Assembly: GCF_017810075.1 (NCBI RefSeq)
Contig: NZ_JADNYK010000005.1
Span: 186,001 to 250,000 of the forward strand
Reading direction: 5' to 3'
Origin: Pseudozobellia sp. WGM2
GTDB taxonomy: Bacteria; Bacteroidota; Bacteroidia; Flavobacteriales; Flavobacteriaceae
DNA length: 64,000 nucleotides
This document shows, in pieces, positions 53,670 to 63,470 of the stretch. How positions within the stretch are numbered: the stretch's first letter is position 1; each line of letters starts with the position of its first letter. Position numbers and translations under genes: made by a program. The notes under the pieces were generated by a model. The model made no database searches, was not told where the DNA came from, and saw nothing but the letters and a program-made list of their open reading frames with translations.

Positions 53670-54187
53670 AAATGTATTCTATAGATGTAAACTTTGTTAT
53701 TGCTGTAGGTGGTGGTATTATCTATGTGCATGCCCAAGGATGATGCAACTTTTTGTGAAGGTGTATTGTGTATTTGAATGATTGAAATCATTGTCTCTGA
53801 CAACTGCTGCTCACTTACGTACGCTTTGCACCTTTGTGCAGCTTCCTTGGCAAAACCTTTACCCCAGTAGGTAGGTAATAGGGAATAGGCAATTTCCAAT
53901 TCTTCTTGATGGTCTACCTTTTGAACCAGAAGGCCGCTTAATCCTACTAACTTATTGTTAGCTTTTGATATGAGTGCGTTCATTCCGCCCAAACCTTTTT
54001 CATAACGTTCGAAGATTCGATCAAACTGTTGTTGACAGGCTAAATATGGATTTTCTGGTAGACCTTCCCAATATTGAGAAGTGCGTTTATCTTCATGAAA
54101 CGGAAGCCAGTCTTCAAAGTCTGATTTCAACACTTTTCGAAACAATAGACGCTCCGTTTCTTGGTCTTCCAGCAATAAACTAGTCAA
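53666..54187 (-). CDS. GNAT-family N-acetyltransferase (RimJ/RimL-like)
   Basis: The 173-residue protein opens with LLLEDQETERLLFRKV, the ETERLLLRxx beginning of RimJ/RimL-type acetyltransferases. It has an acetyl-CoA-binding region (YSLLPTYWGKGFAKEAAQRCKAY) and the last-strand segment NTPSQKVASSLGM. It acetylates an amino group, substrate unknown. The only plausible start is TTG at 54187, four bases after the DUF192 stop; it overlaps the ABC gene by 4 bases. It is therefore embedded in the minus-strand operon. Confidence 0.83.
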   Translation of the reverse strand: MTSLLLEDQETERLLFRKVLKSDFEDWLPFHEDKRTSQYWEGLPENPYLACQQQFDRIFERYEKGLGGMNALISKANNKLVGLSGLLVQKVDHQEELEIAYSLLPTYWGKGFAKEAAQRCKAYVSEQQLSETMISIIQIHNTPSQKVASSLGMHIDNTTTYSNNKVYIYRIHL

Positions 54188-54191
54188 AATA

Positions 54192-54680
54192 TTAAAGTTT
54201 TTCGTAATCGATACGATCTCCGATTTTAAGTCCCCATTGGGCTACGAGACCTGAGTTTACTTCAAGAACGTATTGAACAGGTATTTTAGATGAAAGGCTA
54301 GATTCATTTAGAGGTTGTGCATTTTCTTGAAAACTACCTATGGTCAAGTCTTCTTTAATAAAAATGAGATCTAAGGGGAACTCGGTATTTTTCATGTAAA
54401 AAGAATGCATCGCCACATCAGTAAAAACGAAAAGCATACCTTGATTAGCATCCATGCTGCTGCGATACATTAGGCCTGTCTGCGTTTCATACTCCGAATC
54501 TGCAATCTCAATATTTAATTTAGTCAATAGAGAATCGGAGTTGGCCCTAAGTATTCTTAGTTCACCTTCTTTCTTAAAAGCGACTTCTGCTTTTTTAACG
54601 ACTCTTTTTGGTTCGTCTTTACAAGACCAGGTAATCAGTGCTATAAAGAAAATTGTAAGAAGTGTGTTCAGAAGCTTCAT
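54192..54680 (-). CDS. DUF192 lipoprotein
   Basis: ATG at 54680 gives MKLLNTLLTIFFIALITW and the lipobox WSC (Cys20); the TTG at 54704 is less likely. The mature domain has the DUF192 features: LNIEIADSEYETQTGLMYRSSM, GMLFVF, MHSFYMKNTEFPLDLIFI and VLEVNSGLVAQWGLKIGDRI. DUF192 proteins are small periplasmic beta-proteins of unknown role. It is 47 bases downstream of lgt and leads into the GNAT and ABC genes. Confidence 0.85.
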   Translation of the reverse strand: MKLLNTLLTIFFIALITWSCKDEPKRVVKKAEVAFKKEGELRILRANSDSLLTKLNIEIADSEYETQTGLMYRSSMDANQGMLFVFTDVAMHSFYMKNTEFPLDLIFIKEDLTIGSFQENAQPLNESSLSSKIPVQYVLEVNSGLVAQWGLKIGDRIDYEKL

Positions 54681-54727
54681 AATGATATTTGTACTTGACA
54701 ACAATTCTATTTTGGGTCGATTCTTAT

Positions 54728-55684
54728 TTACCCTTTTTGAGGTTTAAACATGAAATAAAGACCGATTATAATAAATGGAATACTCAACCATTGGCCGGTA
54801 GAAAGTAAGCCTAGCGACTCTTCAAAACCGCCTTGGCTTTTCTTTACGAACTCAACAAAGAAACGTATCGTCCACAGTAATACTAAGAATACGCCGAACA
54901 GATAACCGGTTCTGTTCTTTTTGTCGGTTTTCCAATAGAGAAAATAGAGTATTGCAAAAACAAAGATATAAGCTATACCTTCGTACAATTGGGCTGGGTG
55001 CCGGTAGGGAATCTGAGCTAAATATTCAGAAAATTGTGGATTGTTTTCAATGGCATCATATGCTGCGTTAACTGTTTTTTCTTTAGTAATGCCCAAGGCT
55101 TGGGAAGGGTGCAAATCGTCGGAATCTCTTATGAACTTCGTTGCAAAAACGAAAGATTCATCGGTAACCTTACCGTTGATTTCAGAGTTGAAAAAGTTAC
55201 CCAATCGAACACAAAATGCACCTATAGCGAACGGAATTACCATTCGGTCTAATAACCAAAGAGGTTTCATGTCAGGGTATTTTTTGGCATATAAATAAGT
55301 GCCGATCAATACGCCAATAATCGCACCATGACTTGCTAGCCCGGTAAAGCCCGTAAACTCATAACCGTTGATAAAGCCAAATAGTGTACCATGGGCCCTC
55401 TCTCTAATGGGCAAAAGAATTTCCAATAAGTGATTCTTATAATAAGGCCAATCATAAAAGAAAACATGACCCAATCGAGCACCTAGCATTGTTGCCAAAA
55501 CGGTATGAATGAATAATGAATCGAGTTGTTCCACCGTTTTTTTCTCATTGGTAAAAATCTTCTTCATTAAAAACCACCCAAGACCAAAAGCGGTAATCCA
55601 TAAAAGATTGTAATATTTAATTTGGAGCGGACCTAAAGAGAAGAGGGTTTCATTCGGATTCCAGATAATACCTAAATAGTGCAT
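54728..55684 (-). CDS. lgt: prolipoprotein diacylglyceryl transferase
   Basis: Lgt attaches diacylglycerol to the lipobox Cys of lipoproteins in the inner membrane. The 318-residue protein has seven membrane helices with the conserved RLGHVFFYDWPYY, SHGAIIGV and RLGNFFNSEING segments; the Arg, His and Asn/Glu positions match the family. The LGARLGH and GNFFNSE motifs are characteristic. The many lipoproteins in this window depend on it. It lies in the minus-strand cluster after yidD and before the DUF192 gene. Confidence 0.95.
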   Translation of the reverse strand: MHYLGIIWNPNETLFSLGPLQIKYYNLLWITAFGLGWFLMKKIFTNEKKTVEQLDSLFIHTVLATMLGARLGHVFFYDWPYYKNHLLEILLPIRERAHGTLFGFINGYEFTGFTGLASHGAIIGVLIGTYLYAKKYPDMKPLWLLDRMVIPFAIGAFCVRLGNFFNSEINGKVTDESFVFATKFIRDSDDLHPSQALGITKEKTVNAAYDAIENNPQFSEYLAQIPYRHPAQLYEGIAYIFVFAILYFLYWKTDKKNRTGYLFGVFLVLLWTIRFFVEFVKKSQGGFEESLGLLSTGQWLSIPFIIIGLYFMFKPQKG

Positions 55685-55811
55685 GTATTGGATTTTATAG
55701 GGCTAAGATAAGAATTTCGCTTAGGGCTTAAGTAAAGTTTCGAATTTTATGTAATAACTTGATTTGTCGTTTTTCGAGTTTTTTAAATTTAATATTCTGC
55801 CAAAATAAATT

Positions 55812-56033
55812 TCATGGTACGGGGTCGTACCCTTTTCCTCCCCAAGGGTTGCAGCTGAATATTCGTTTGATTGAAAGCCAGCCCCCTTTGAAAAGCCCAT
55901 GTTTTCTTAAAGCTTCTAAAGTATAGTGAGAACAAGTTGGCGAATATCGACAGGCAGCCGGGGTGTAGGGTGAAATGACCAACTGATAAAACCTGATCAA
56001 AAGTATGAAGGGAGCTATCAGAATCTTTTTCAC
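55812..56033 (-). CDS. yidD: membrane protein insertion efficiency factor YidD
   Basis: The 73-residue protein is a full-length YidD: an amphipathic N terminus ([21 protein letters not shown]), the [19 protein letters not shown] core and a [13 protein letters not shown] end. YidD assists YidC-mediated insertion at the inner membrane. It is far from yidC here. It lies 50 bases after cysS and 127 bases before lgt. Confidence 0.95.
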   Translation of the reverse strand: MKKILIAPFILLIRFYQLVISPYTPAACRYSPTCSHYTLEALRKHGLFKGGWLSIKRIFSCNPWGGKGYDPVP

Positions 56034-56083
56034 CTTTTTAAATTTAAAAAAATAGGATTTTTGCCCTATAAATCATGAACAAT

Positions 56084-57565
56084 TTATTGTATGCTAAAAG
56101 TGGTGCCTTCTTTGCCATCTTTCAGTTGAATACCCATCTCGGCCAATTGGTCACGAATTTTATCTGAAGTGGCAAAATCTTTATTGTCTCGAGCTTCCTT
56201 TCGTAAATTGATTAATAATTCTACCACACCTGAAAGCTTTTCAGTGTCTTTTCCGTTTGCGGCACCTTGTTCTAGGCCTAGAATTTCAAATATAAAGGCA
56301 TTCAAAGCATTTTCAAGCGATGTTTTGTCCGTAGCCGATATCTGTTCTTTACCTTCTTTAATTAAGTTGATGTGCTTAACCGCGTCAAAAAGATGCGCTA
56401 TTAAAATGGGCGTATTGAAATCGTCGTTCATTGCATCATAGCATTTCTGCTTCCATGCTTCTACATCAAAATCGCTTGTACCGGCTGTATCTAAATCCTT
56501 TAGCAAATTGAAGGACTCCATCAACCTATTGAATCCTTTTTCTGAAGCCAGAAGCGCATCGTTACTCAAGTCTAATATGCTAGTGTAGTGCGCTTGCATC
56601 ATAAAAAATCGAACTACCGAAGGAGTAAAAGCCTTACTGAGTATATCGTTCTCACCAGTGAAAATTTCACCCGGCAAAATATTGTTGCCTGTTGATTTGG
56701 CCATTTTTTTGCCGTTCATCGTCAGCATATTGGCATGCATCCAATAATTTACGGGAGACTGGCCATAACTGGCTTCAGCCTGTGCAATTTCACATTCGTG
56801 ATGCGGAAACTTAAGATCCATTCCCCCACCATGTATGTCAAAGGTCTCACCTAGATATTTTGTGCTCATGGCCGTACATTCCAAATGCCAACCCGGAAAA
56901 CCATCTCCCCATGGGGAAGGCCACCTCATAATGTGCTGTGGCTCCGCTTTTTTCCAGAGAGCAAAATCTTGCGGACTCTTTTTATCGTCTTGCGCCATTA
57001 GCTCACGCGTATTGGCGATCATGTCTTCAAGTTTTCTTCCGCTTAGCTTACCATATTCATGGTCTTCGTTAAATCGGGTCACATCAAAATAGACCGATCC
57101 GTTCACCTCATAGGCATAGCCTTTTTCGAGAATATCTTTAATGATCTCAATCTGTTCGATAATGTGCCCGGTGGCAGTCGGTTCAATGCTCGGGGGTAAA
57201 AAATTGAACTTTTCAAGAATATTGTGAAAGTCTATGGTGTAGCGTTGAACGACCTCCATAGGTTCGAGCTTTTCCAAGCGTGCTTTTTTCGCGATTTTAT
57301 CTTCCCCATCTTCAGCATCGTCTACCAAATGCCCGGCATCGGTAATATTTCGAACATACCTTACCTTAAAACCTAAATGTTTTAAATACCTGAAAATCAT
57401 ATCAAAAGACATAAAGGTTCGGCAATTGCCCAAGTGCACGTTGCTGTAGACTGTTGGTCCGCAAACATACATGCCTATATGGCCTTCGTTAATGGGTTTG
57501 AAGTTTTCTTTAGTACCGGTAAGGGAGTTGTATATTTTTAAAACCTGGCTTTCGTAAAGTGGCAT
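56084..57565 (-). CDS. cysS: cysteinyl-tRNA synthetase
   Basis: CysRS charges tRNA-Cys. The 493-residue class I enzyme has the zinc-binding Cys in YVCGPTVYS, the HIGH-type VHLGNCRT (about 40-47), [10 protein letters not shown] (second zinc ligands), the [15 protein letters not shown] segment and KMSKS-type KKMAKSTGN (about 279-287). The C-terminal DALR-like helices and [14 protein letters not shown] end are normal. It starts 16 bases after the folE stop, so folE and cysS are co-transcribed. Confidence 0.97.
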   Translation of the reverse strand: MPLYESQVLKIYNSLTGTKENFKPINEGHIGMYVCGPTVYSNVHLGNCRTFMSFDMIFRYLKHLGFKVRYVRNITDAGHLVDDAEDGEDKIAKKARLEKLEPMEVVQRYTIDFHNILEKFNFLPPSIEPTATGHIIEQIEIIKDILEKGYAYEVNGSVYFDVTRFNEDHEYGKLSGRKLEDMIANTRELMAQDDKKSPQDFALWKKAEPQHIMRWPSPWGDGFPGWHLECTAMSTKYLGETFDIHGGGMDLKFPHHECEIAQAEASYGQSPVNYWMHANMLTMNGKKMAKSTGNNILPGEIFTGENDILSKAFTPSVVRFFMMQAHYTSILDLSNDALLASEKGFNRLMESFNLLKDLDTAGTSDFDVEAWKQKCYDAMNDDFNTPILIAHLFDAVKHINLIKEGKEQISATDKTSLENALNAFIFEILGLEQGAANGKDTEKLSGVVELLINLRKEARDNKDFATSDKIRDQLAEMGIQLKDGKEGTTFSIQ

Positions 57566-57581
57566 TGATATCTAAATGCGA

Positions 57582-58262
57582 TTAGAAGTTGGTATCTAGG
57601 TTGATGTAATCTAAAAATTCGCGACGAACAGACTCTTCTTTGAATTTGCCCCCGTATTCTGCGGTAACCGTGCTACTGTCAATATCACGTATTCCGCGTG
57701 AGTTTACACAAAGGTGTTTGGCGTCAATAACGCATGCCACATCATCGGTTTCCAATACTTTTTGAAGTTCTCTAACGATTTGAATATTCAAGCGCTCTTG
57801 AACTTGTGGTCGTTTGGCGTAATAATCAACGATACGGTTCATCTTTGATAATCCGACTACGTTTCCGCTGGAGATATAAGCGATATGTGCCTTGCCGACG
57901 ATGGGCAATAAATGGTGCTCACAGGTAGAATAAAGAGTGATGTTTTTTTCAACTAACATCTCCCCATACTTGTACTTATTGTCAAAAGTCGAAGATTTCG
58001 GTTTTCGGTCAGGGTGTAATCCACCGAAAATTTCTTTTACATACATTTTGGCAACCCGATTCGGGGTTCCTTTCAAACTATCATCATCAAGGTCAAGGCC
58101 AAGAGTTAGCATTACTTCACGAATGTTTGCCTGTATACGCTCTATTTTTTCCTCATCGGTCAAAACAAATGCATCGTTTCGTAAAGGGGTGTCTTCAGAT
58201 GCGGAAATATGGTCGTTTCCCATCTCTTCAAATTGCTTTTCCAAAATACTGTCAATTTTCAT
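57582..58262 (-). CDS. folE: GTP cyclohydrolase I
   Basis: FolE converts GTP to dihydroneopterin triphosphate, the first step of folate synthesis. The 226-residue protein has TPNRVAKMY, STCEHHLLPIVGKAHIAYI (zinc ligands Cys and His), RPQVQERLNIQI, VIDAKHLCVNSRGI (third ligand Cys) and a C-terminal REFLDYI helix. A 40-residue polar N-terminal extension precedes the core, common in this enzyme. A perfect -7 promoter box lies 98 bases upstream and the gene starts the minus-strand operon. Confidence 0.97.
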   Translation of the reverse strand: MKIDSILEKQFEEMGNDHISASEDTPLRNDAFVLTDEEKIERIQANIREVMLTLGLDLDDDSLKGTPNRVAKMYVKEIFGGLHPDRKPKSSTFDNKYKYGEMLVEKNITLYSTCEHHLLPIVGKAHIAYISSGNVVGLSKMNRIVDYYAKRPQVQERLNIQIVRELQKVLETDDVACVIDAKHLCVNSRGIRDIDSSTVTAEYGGKFKEESVRREFLDYINLDTNF

Positions 58263-58359
58263 CTACTCAATTCTTTTCTCGTTCAAATCAATATTAAAGT
58301 GGCAATCTTCAGAAAAGCAGAAGGTTACAACTTCACACTAACTTGACCAAAACGAGGGG

Positions 58360-58367
58360 CAAAGATA
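58360..58367 (-). promoter_or_regulatory. -7 promoter element of folE
   Basis: On the minus strand TATCTTTG is a perfect TAnnTTTG match, giving a leader of about 90 bases for the folE operon. Confidence 0.5.
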
Positions 58368-58473
58368 TACATTATATGGCACTTTACGACCTATTATGCC
58401 GTAGTACACAACATAAATTGGTGTTAAGGTTTCTTGCGCCGTAAATTTACTTTACCCAATGTTGAACCTACTA

Positions 58474-60276
58474 ATGTATAGAAATAAACTACTATTGTTT
58501 TTTTTGCTGATCTACGGAATATCGTCGGTCATAGCGCAGGTATCACCTGATTGTGTCAATGCGATTCCTATTTGTAACGATACACCGGTAAATGGTGGAA
58601 CCAACGGTTTTGGTGAAGATGATTTCAACGGATTGGGTACTAGCGGTTGTTTAGAGCAGACCCTTGAAGGAACTATAGAGTCAAATTCAGCATGGTACCG
58701 TTTTCGAACAGGCGCTTCGGGCCAGCTAGGCTTTAACATTGGGATTGATACCAATGAAGATTGGGATTTTGCACTTTACAGAACAGATGACTGTAATAAT
58801 TTGGGAGAGCCTGTACGCTGTAATTTTTTCGATAACCAAGATGAAAATGCTTTTGTCGGAGTAGGGGAAGATCCTTCGGGAAATAATTCGAATGTGCAGT
58901 ATGAAGATTGGTTGCAAGTAGAACCTGGAGAAGATTATTATTTGCTGATTAACAACTTTAGTAATAATAATTCTGGATTTAGCATTCAATTTTCAGGTCA
59001 TATTTTTGTCACCAACCCTTTCGACGCTCTTGACTGTTCTATTATCAATAATCTTTTAGGTCCGCCAATTTCTGCTTGTGAGGGTGATAATATTGTGTTA
59101 GATGCCGTCACATCTGATGCAATAGCTTACAACTGGTTTATAGATTCCGGAGCGGGTTTCGATCCGATTATTGGTGAAAATAATAGCACTTTGCAAGTTA
59201 CCAATTCGGCATTCTATCGAGTAGAAGTGGTTAGGGCTTTGGGTAATATATACAGCGATGTACAAGTATATTTCTCTACCAGGCCGGTGACGAATGCAGT
59301 TTCAGATGACGCTTCTTGCACTGGACTTGACGTGTATAATCTCGGACAGAAAGATGACGAAGCCTTGGGTAGTCAGAGTAATGACAATTTTTTGGTCAGT
59401 TATTATCTATCACAATCTGACGCCGTAAATGCTGAAAATGTTTTACCCAAAGAATATGATGCCGGTTCAGGTTCTCAAACTATATATGTCAGGGTTACTT
59501 CTATCGATAATCCAAAATGTTTTGATGTGTCCCAAAGTTTTCAGCTTATCAACTTAATGACCCCTGAGTTAGATTTTTCTACGGATATCTATTTGTGTCA
59601 AGAGGATGGTGGCGTAACTATAGGCGAAGACCAACCTGATTCAAACTTTTCATATTCTTGGGATAACGGAGAAACAACTCCCACCATTATAGTTGCCCAA
59701 GAGGGGAAGTATACTTTGGAAGTTACCAATACCCAATCAGGGTTAAGTTGTAGTGACTCTAGAACCATTACTGTTACGAACTCAAGGCCACCCCAAATTG
59801 TAGATATTCAAATTGACGACATTCAGAATAACAATACGATAACTGTTTTTACTGGTGATGCAGGGGGCGTTGAATTTCAATTAGATGACCATCCTTATCA
59901 AGAAGGGAATAAGTTTTATCAGGTGCAGCCTGGTTTGCATACGGTTACGGTCAACGACCCAAATGGCTGTGGGGCCGTAAGTGAAGATGTTATAGTAGTT
60001 GGTTTTCCGAAGTTCTTTACACCAAACTCCGATGGATCCAATGATTTTTGGCATATCGAAGGTATCGAAACTTTAGAATCGCCCATCGTTCATATCTATG
60101 ACCGTTTCGGTAAACTTCTTGCTCAGCTAAATTCTACTAGCCAAGGGTGGGATGGTTCTATTAATGGCAAACCATTGCCGGAAACGGATTACTGGTTCAA
60201 ACTGACCTATACCGATGTAAATGGTCAGACCGTTACGGCCAAATACATTAATAATCATTTTGCACTCAAGCGATAA
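58474..60276 (+). CDS. T9SS type B sorting-domain surface protein (first)
   Basis: The protein has a signal peptide (MYRNKLLLFFLLIYGI, ends VIAQ), an N-terminal beta-sandwich starting SPDCVNAIPIC..WYRFRTGASGQLGF, Ig-like/PKD-like repeats in the middle, and a C-terminal gliding-motility (CHU_C) domain: FPKFFTPNSDGSNDFWHIEG, IYDRFGKLL, GWDGSINGKPLP, YWFKLTY and the ending FALKR. The last part directs export through the type IX secretion system and surface attachment. ATG at 58474 is preferred over 58459, which only adds MLNLL. It is followed by a paralogue. Confidence 0.9.
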   Translation: MYRNKLLLFFLLIYGISSVIAQVSPDCVNAIPICNDTPVNGGTNGFGEDDFNGLGTSGCLEQTLEGTIESNSAWYRFRTGASGQLGFNIGIDTNEDWDFALYRTDDCNNLGEPVRCNFFDNQDENAFVGVGEDPSGNNSNVQYEDWLQVEPGEDYYLLINNFSNNNSGFSIQFSGHIFVTNPFDALDCSIINNLLGPPISACEGDNIVLDAVTSDAIAYNWFIDSGAGFDPIIGENNSTLQVTNSAFYRVEVVRALGNIYSDVQVYFSTRPVTNAVSDDASCTGLDVYNLGQKDDEALGSQSNDNFLVSYYLSQSDAVNAENVLPKEYDAGSGSQTIYVRVTSIDNPKCFDVSQSFQLINLMTPELDFSTDIYLCQEDGGVTIGEDQPDSNFSYSWDNGETTPTIIVAQEGKYTLEVTNTQSGLSCSDSRTITVTNSRPPQIVDIQIDDIQNNNTITVFTGDAGGVEFQLDDHPYQEGNKFYQVQPGLHTVTVNDPNGCGAVSEDVIVVGFPKFFTPNSDGSNDFWHIEGIETLESPIVHIYDRFGKLLAQLNSTSQGWDGSINGKPLPETDYWFKLTYTDVNGQTVTAKYINNHFALKR

Positions 60277-60439
60277 ACCGTTTTCTCATAGGGCCGTTTT
60301 TTAATAAGAATTTAAATTCGACGAAATACAACCTTTCAGGTCACGTTTTATCGATTAAACGTCTGTTTCTTCCGCTAAAACATACTAAATCAAGCACTAA
60401 ACAGTTATATCTACAAGTCTATTCTTAGCCTCAGATTTT

Positions 60440-61861
60440 ATGCGACTTCTATTAGCTCTAAGCTGCGTTATCCTATTTGGAATGGAGATGCACGCCCAAA
60501 ATTCTCCTGATTGTCGAACCGCTATTCCGGTATGCGCGGATGCTCCTATTTTAGGGCGAGCAGATGGTCGAGGCGATATTGATGATTTTGATCTGGAAGT
60601 TATTACCGAAACGGGATGTTTGGAAAAAGGAAGTGTAAGCAACGCTAATATTGAGAATAATACATCGTGGTACGTTTTTCGTGCCGGTACTGGAGGTCAG
60701 GTCGGTTTCGATATTGAGGCGCTACCGGTTGTTGGTTCCAGTACAGTAACTGCCGAATGGGATTTTGCGGTCTACGGGCCTGATGTTGATTGTACCGCTA
60801 TAGGTACTGGCCGAGTAGAACCGGTACGTTGTAATTATGAAGTAAACTCAACTCGGTTTACGGGGCTAGGCGTAAACCCCGAAGATGGTCAAACAGGTGC
60901 TCCTTCGACCACGCAGAACCTTAATACCTACGATGAATATCTCGATGTATTGCCTGGTGAAGTATACTATATATTGATTAATAATTTTAATACAAATTTT
61001 GACGATGAGGCCGAGGAGTTTATGTTGACCTTTACTGGTAATTCTGTAGAAGCAGACCAAAATACGGCACTTGATTGTACTTTAAGAGATGAATTTTTAG
61101 GGTTGGATATAACTGCATGCGAAGGTGATCCTGATATCACATTAAGCGCATTGAACTCACCAGCAGGCCCCGACATCGCAAATGTGGCATGGAGTGTTGA
61201 TTTTGATGACGATGGAACTATTGACCAGCCATTAGGTTCGGGACCATCAGCAACCCAAATTTCGGTTTCAAGTCCGAATTCAGGAAGGTATTTTGTCGAT
61301 ATTACCACCGATGCAGGGGGGCATATTACCGATGATATTCTTATCACCTATTATGGTGTACCTGTTTTGGATAGGGTAGACCTTCTAAATACCAATCTAT
61401 CCTTAGATCCTGATATGAATAATGTCGAAGTTATTGTAGATGGTGACGGAGATTATGAATATGCTATCAATGAGGGCGAATTTCAAGACGACCCTATTTT
61501 CAACGATGTGCCGCCAGGCGTTAATACCATTGTAATTAATGATAAAAATGGATGTGGAACTTCTGAGCCAGAAGAATTTTTAGTTCTAGGCTATCCTAAA
61601 TTTTTCACCCCTAATGCAGACGGTGCTAATGATACTTGGAATGTTAAAGGTATTGAAACGTTAAGCAATGCTATCGTTTTTGTTTTTGATCGCTACGGGA
61701 AACTATTGGCTCAATTAGATTCTAATTCTGAATGGGATGGAACTTATAACGGTAAGTCAATGCCATCTTCCGATTATTGGTTCAGAATTGAATACCAACA
61801 GGACGAAGACGGCATACTGGTAGCAAAAAATACGAAAGCCAACTTCTCTCTAAAGAGATAA
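60440..61861 (+). CDS. T9SS type B sorting-domain surface protein (second, paralogue)
   Basis: A 473-residue paralogue of the preceding gene: signal peptide (ends MHAQ), SPDCRTAIPVC..GCLEKGS..WYVFRAGTGGQVGF, a single middle beta-sandwich with many Asp residues (VDFDDDGTIDQPLG, probable Ca binding), and the same CHU_C sorting domain (PKFFTPNADGANDTWNVKG, FDRYGKLLAQL, WDGTYNGKSMP, FSLKR). It lacks part of the middle repeats of the first protein. The two likely have related adhesive or structural roles on the cell surface. Confidence 0.9.
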   Translation: MRLLLALSCVILFGMEMHAQNSPDCRTAIPVCADAPILGRADGRGDIDDFDLEVITETGCLEKGSVSNANIENNTSWYVFRAGTGGQVGFDIEALPVVGSSTVTAEWDFAVYGPDVDCTAIGTGRVEPVRCNYEVNSTRFTGLGVNPEDGQTGAPSTTQNLNTYDEYLDVLPGEVYYILINNFNTNFDDEAEEFMLTFTGNSVEADQNTALDCTLRDEFLGLDITACEGDPDITLSALNSPAGPDIANVAWSVDFDDDGTIDQPLGSGPSATQISVSSPNSGRYFVDITTDAGGHITDDILITYYGVPVLDRVDLLNTNLSLDPDMNNVEVIVDGDGDYEYAINEGEFQDDPIFNDVPPGVNTIVINDKNGCGTSEPEEFLVLGYPKFFTPNADGANDTWNVKGIETLSNAIVFVFDRYGKLLAQLDSNSEWDGTYNGKSMPSSDYWFRIEYQQDEDGILVAKNTKANFSLKR

Positions 61862-61904
61862 CGGTCTTACTTCCTGAGAGATTGGGTTATCGCTAAATAA
61901 CAGT

Positions 61905-63419
61905 TTAGAAATTCAAGGTATAACTTAAGCTGAAATTTGTATTTACTTGCGTTAATACCGCAGGATTATTAATTCCTGTTGAGAAAAAATATTGTAGCAC
62001 ATCTTGTTCGGTACGGTTAATTGCCAAATCAAGTTTGCTGCTTCCAAAGTTTAATCCAACACCTCCGGATATGCCCATGATGTCACCGACAATGTTATTA
62101 TCGGCATAAGGGCTTTGTTTGTAACGATATCCAGCTCTAAGGCTTACCCGGCTTATTCTATATTCACCGCCTACCCTGAAAGATGATACGCCTCTAAGTA
62201 CATCTGATATGTAAATATTTTCGTCGGCAAAGGCTGCATCACTTGTCGGTCTCAACTCTGCATTTGACATGTCTTGGTATGAATAATCAAAGCTTAGAAG
62301 TCCGTTTGCCCCGAAAACCGCAGCAATACTTCCGGTAAGTTTAGAAGGAGTTTTTATTTGGTAATCGAATAGGTTGAAATCGTTTAATTCAGAAAAGAAA
62401 AAACTCTCCTCTTTGTTAGGGTAGTTCGAATCTATGCCTTGTGCATAAGCATCGCTTAGTCGATACCATGTGGGAGATTGATAACTACCGCCCAACCTTA
62501 TAAATTGATTCAATTTTGCAATAGCTCCAACACTCATAGAAAAGCCGGTGCCGTCGGTGCGTAATAAATTATCAAATGATGCGAAACGTAAATCATTATC
62601 GGTAGTAAAATAATCTTCTCGATATTGGTTCAACCTCTCGTATACTATTGTATGGAAATTTAAGGAAGCACCAAAGTGAAAGTTATCGCCATACTGGGTT
62701 GAAGCGTTTACTACGAATTTACTGTTGTAACCACTAACGGTCTGACGAAAATCTTGAGCTAAATCAGTATAACCTGCATTAGAAAAGTATGCCGTATTCT
62801 CGTCTTCATCAATTACCGGGTCAATAATTCCTGCTTGAAACCCTAGAAAAGCCTGTTGCCCAACAAAACCCAGCCCATTTGTAGCCCCTATATCTAAATA
62901 AGCGCTGCCAATGGTTTCACCTTGCTGAAGCTTAAGCGGCTGTAATGGTACGCCATCAGCAAAATTCAGGAAATAATTATCCAAGCCTTCTGTTCCAATT
63001 CCCCCTGAAATGTTAAGGTCATCAAAATTTTGTACCATATCATAGTTTACAGCTAGGGCGAATTTTTTCCACTTAGAACCGGAATCGGTAGTTTTAAAGA
63101 CCAATGCCCCTCCAACCTGATTAATATCTAAAGTATTGGAATTCGCACTATTCAAACCGCCCCGATAATCAGAATCTGTATTTTGACGAAAATAGGTCGC
63201 AGATACTGTAAGCAAGTTATTGTTGAAAACCGAGCTTCCTGCTGGATTGATATTTAACGATGACATATCGCCGCCAAGTGCTCCAAAGGCACCACCCATC
63301 GCTTGAAAACGAGCGGTTCCCTGAAGATTTTCAGAACTATAGCGTAATACGTCGTCGATGTTCTGGGCATTCGAAATGAGACAAGCCATTAGCCCCATGA
63401 AAGTGAAAATTCTTTTCAT
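61905..63419 (-). CDS. FadL/OmpP1-like outer-membrane porin
   Basis: A signal peptide (ends SNAQ, about residue 19) precedes a mature region that opens NIDDVLRYSSENLQGTARFQAM and GGAFGALGGDMSSLNINPAGSSVF. This NPAG segment is typical of the OmpP1/FadL/TodX family, which forms a 14-strand barrel with an N-terminal hatch and moves hydrophobic molecules across the outer membrane. The protein ends with TNFSLSYTLNF, a terminal aromatic strand. It is 51 bases downstream of the Ser/Arg-rich gene and probably co-transcribed with it. Confidence 0.85.
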   Translation of the reverse strand: MKRIFTFMGLMACLISNAQNIDDVLRYSSENLQGTARFQAMGGAFGALGGDMSSLNINPAGSSVFNNNLLTVSATYFRQNTDSDYRGGLNSANSNTLDINQVGGALVFKTTDSGSKWKKFALAVNYDMVQNFDDLNISGGIGTEGLDNYFLNFADGVPLQPLKLQQGETIGSAYLDIGATNGLGFVGQQAFLGFQAGIIDPVIDEDENTAYFSNAGYTDLAQDFRQTVSGYNSKFVVNASTQYGDNFHFGASLNFHTIVYERLNQYREDYFTTDNDLRFASFDNLLRTDGTGFSMSVGAIAKLNQFIRLGGSYQSPTWYRLSDAYAQGIDSNYPNKEESFFFSELNDFNLFDYQIKTPSKLTGSIAAVFGANGLLSFDYSYQDMSNAELRPTSDAAFADENIYISDVLRGVSSFRVGGEYRISRVSLRAGYRYKQSPYADNNIVGDIMGISGGVGLNFGSSKLDLAINRTEQDVLQYFFSTGINNPAVLTQVNTNFSLSYTLNF

Positions 63420-63470
63420 TTATTCTGATTTTAAATAATAAGAGTATAGAGGTTATAATGGTTTGAGACA

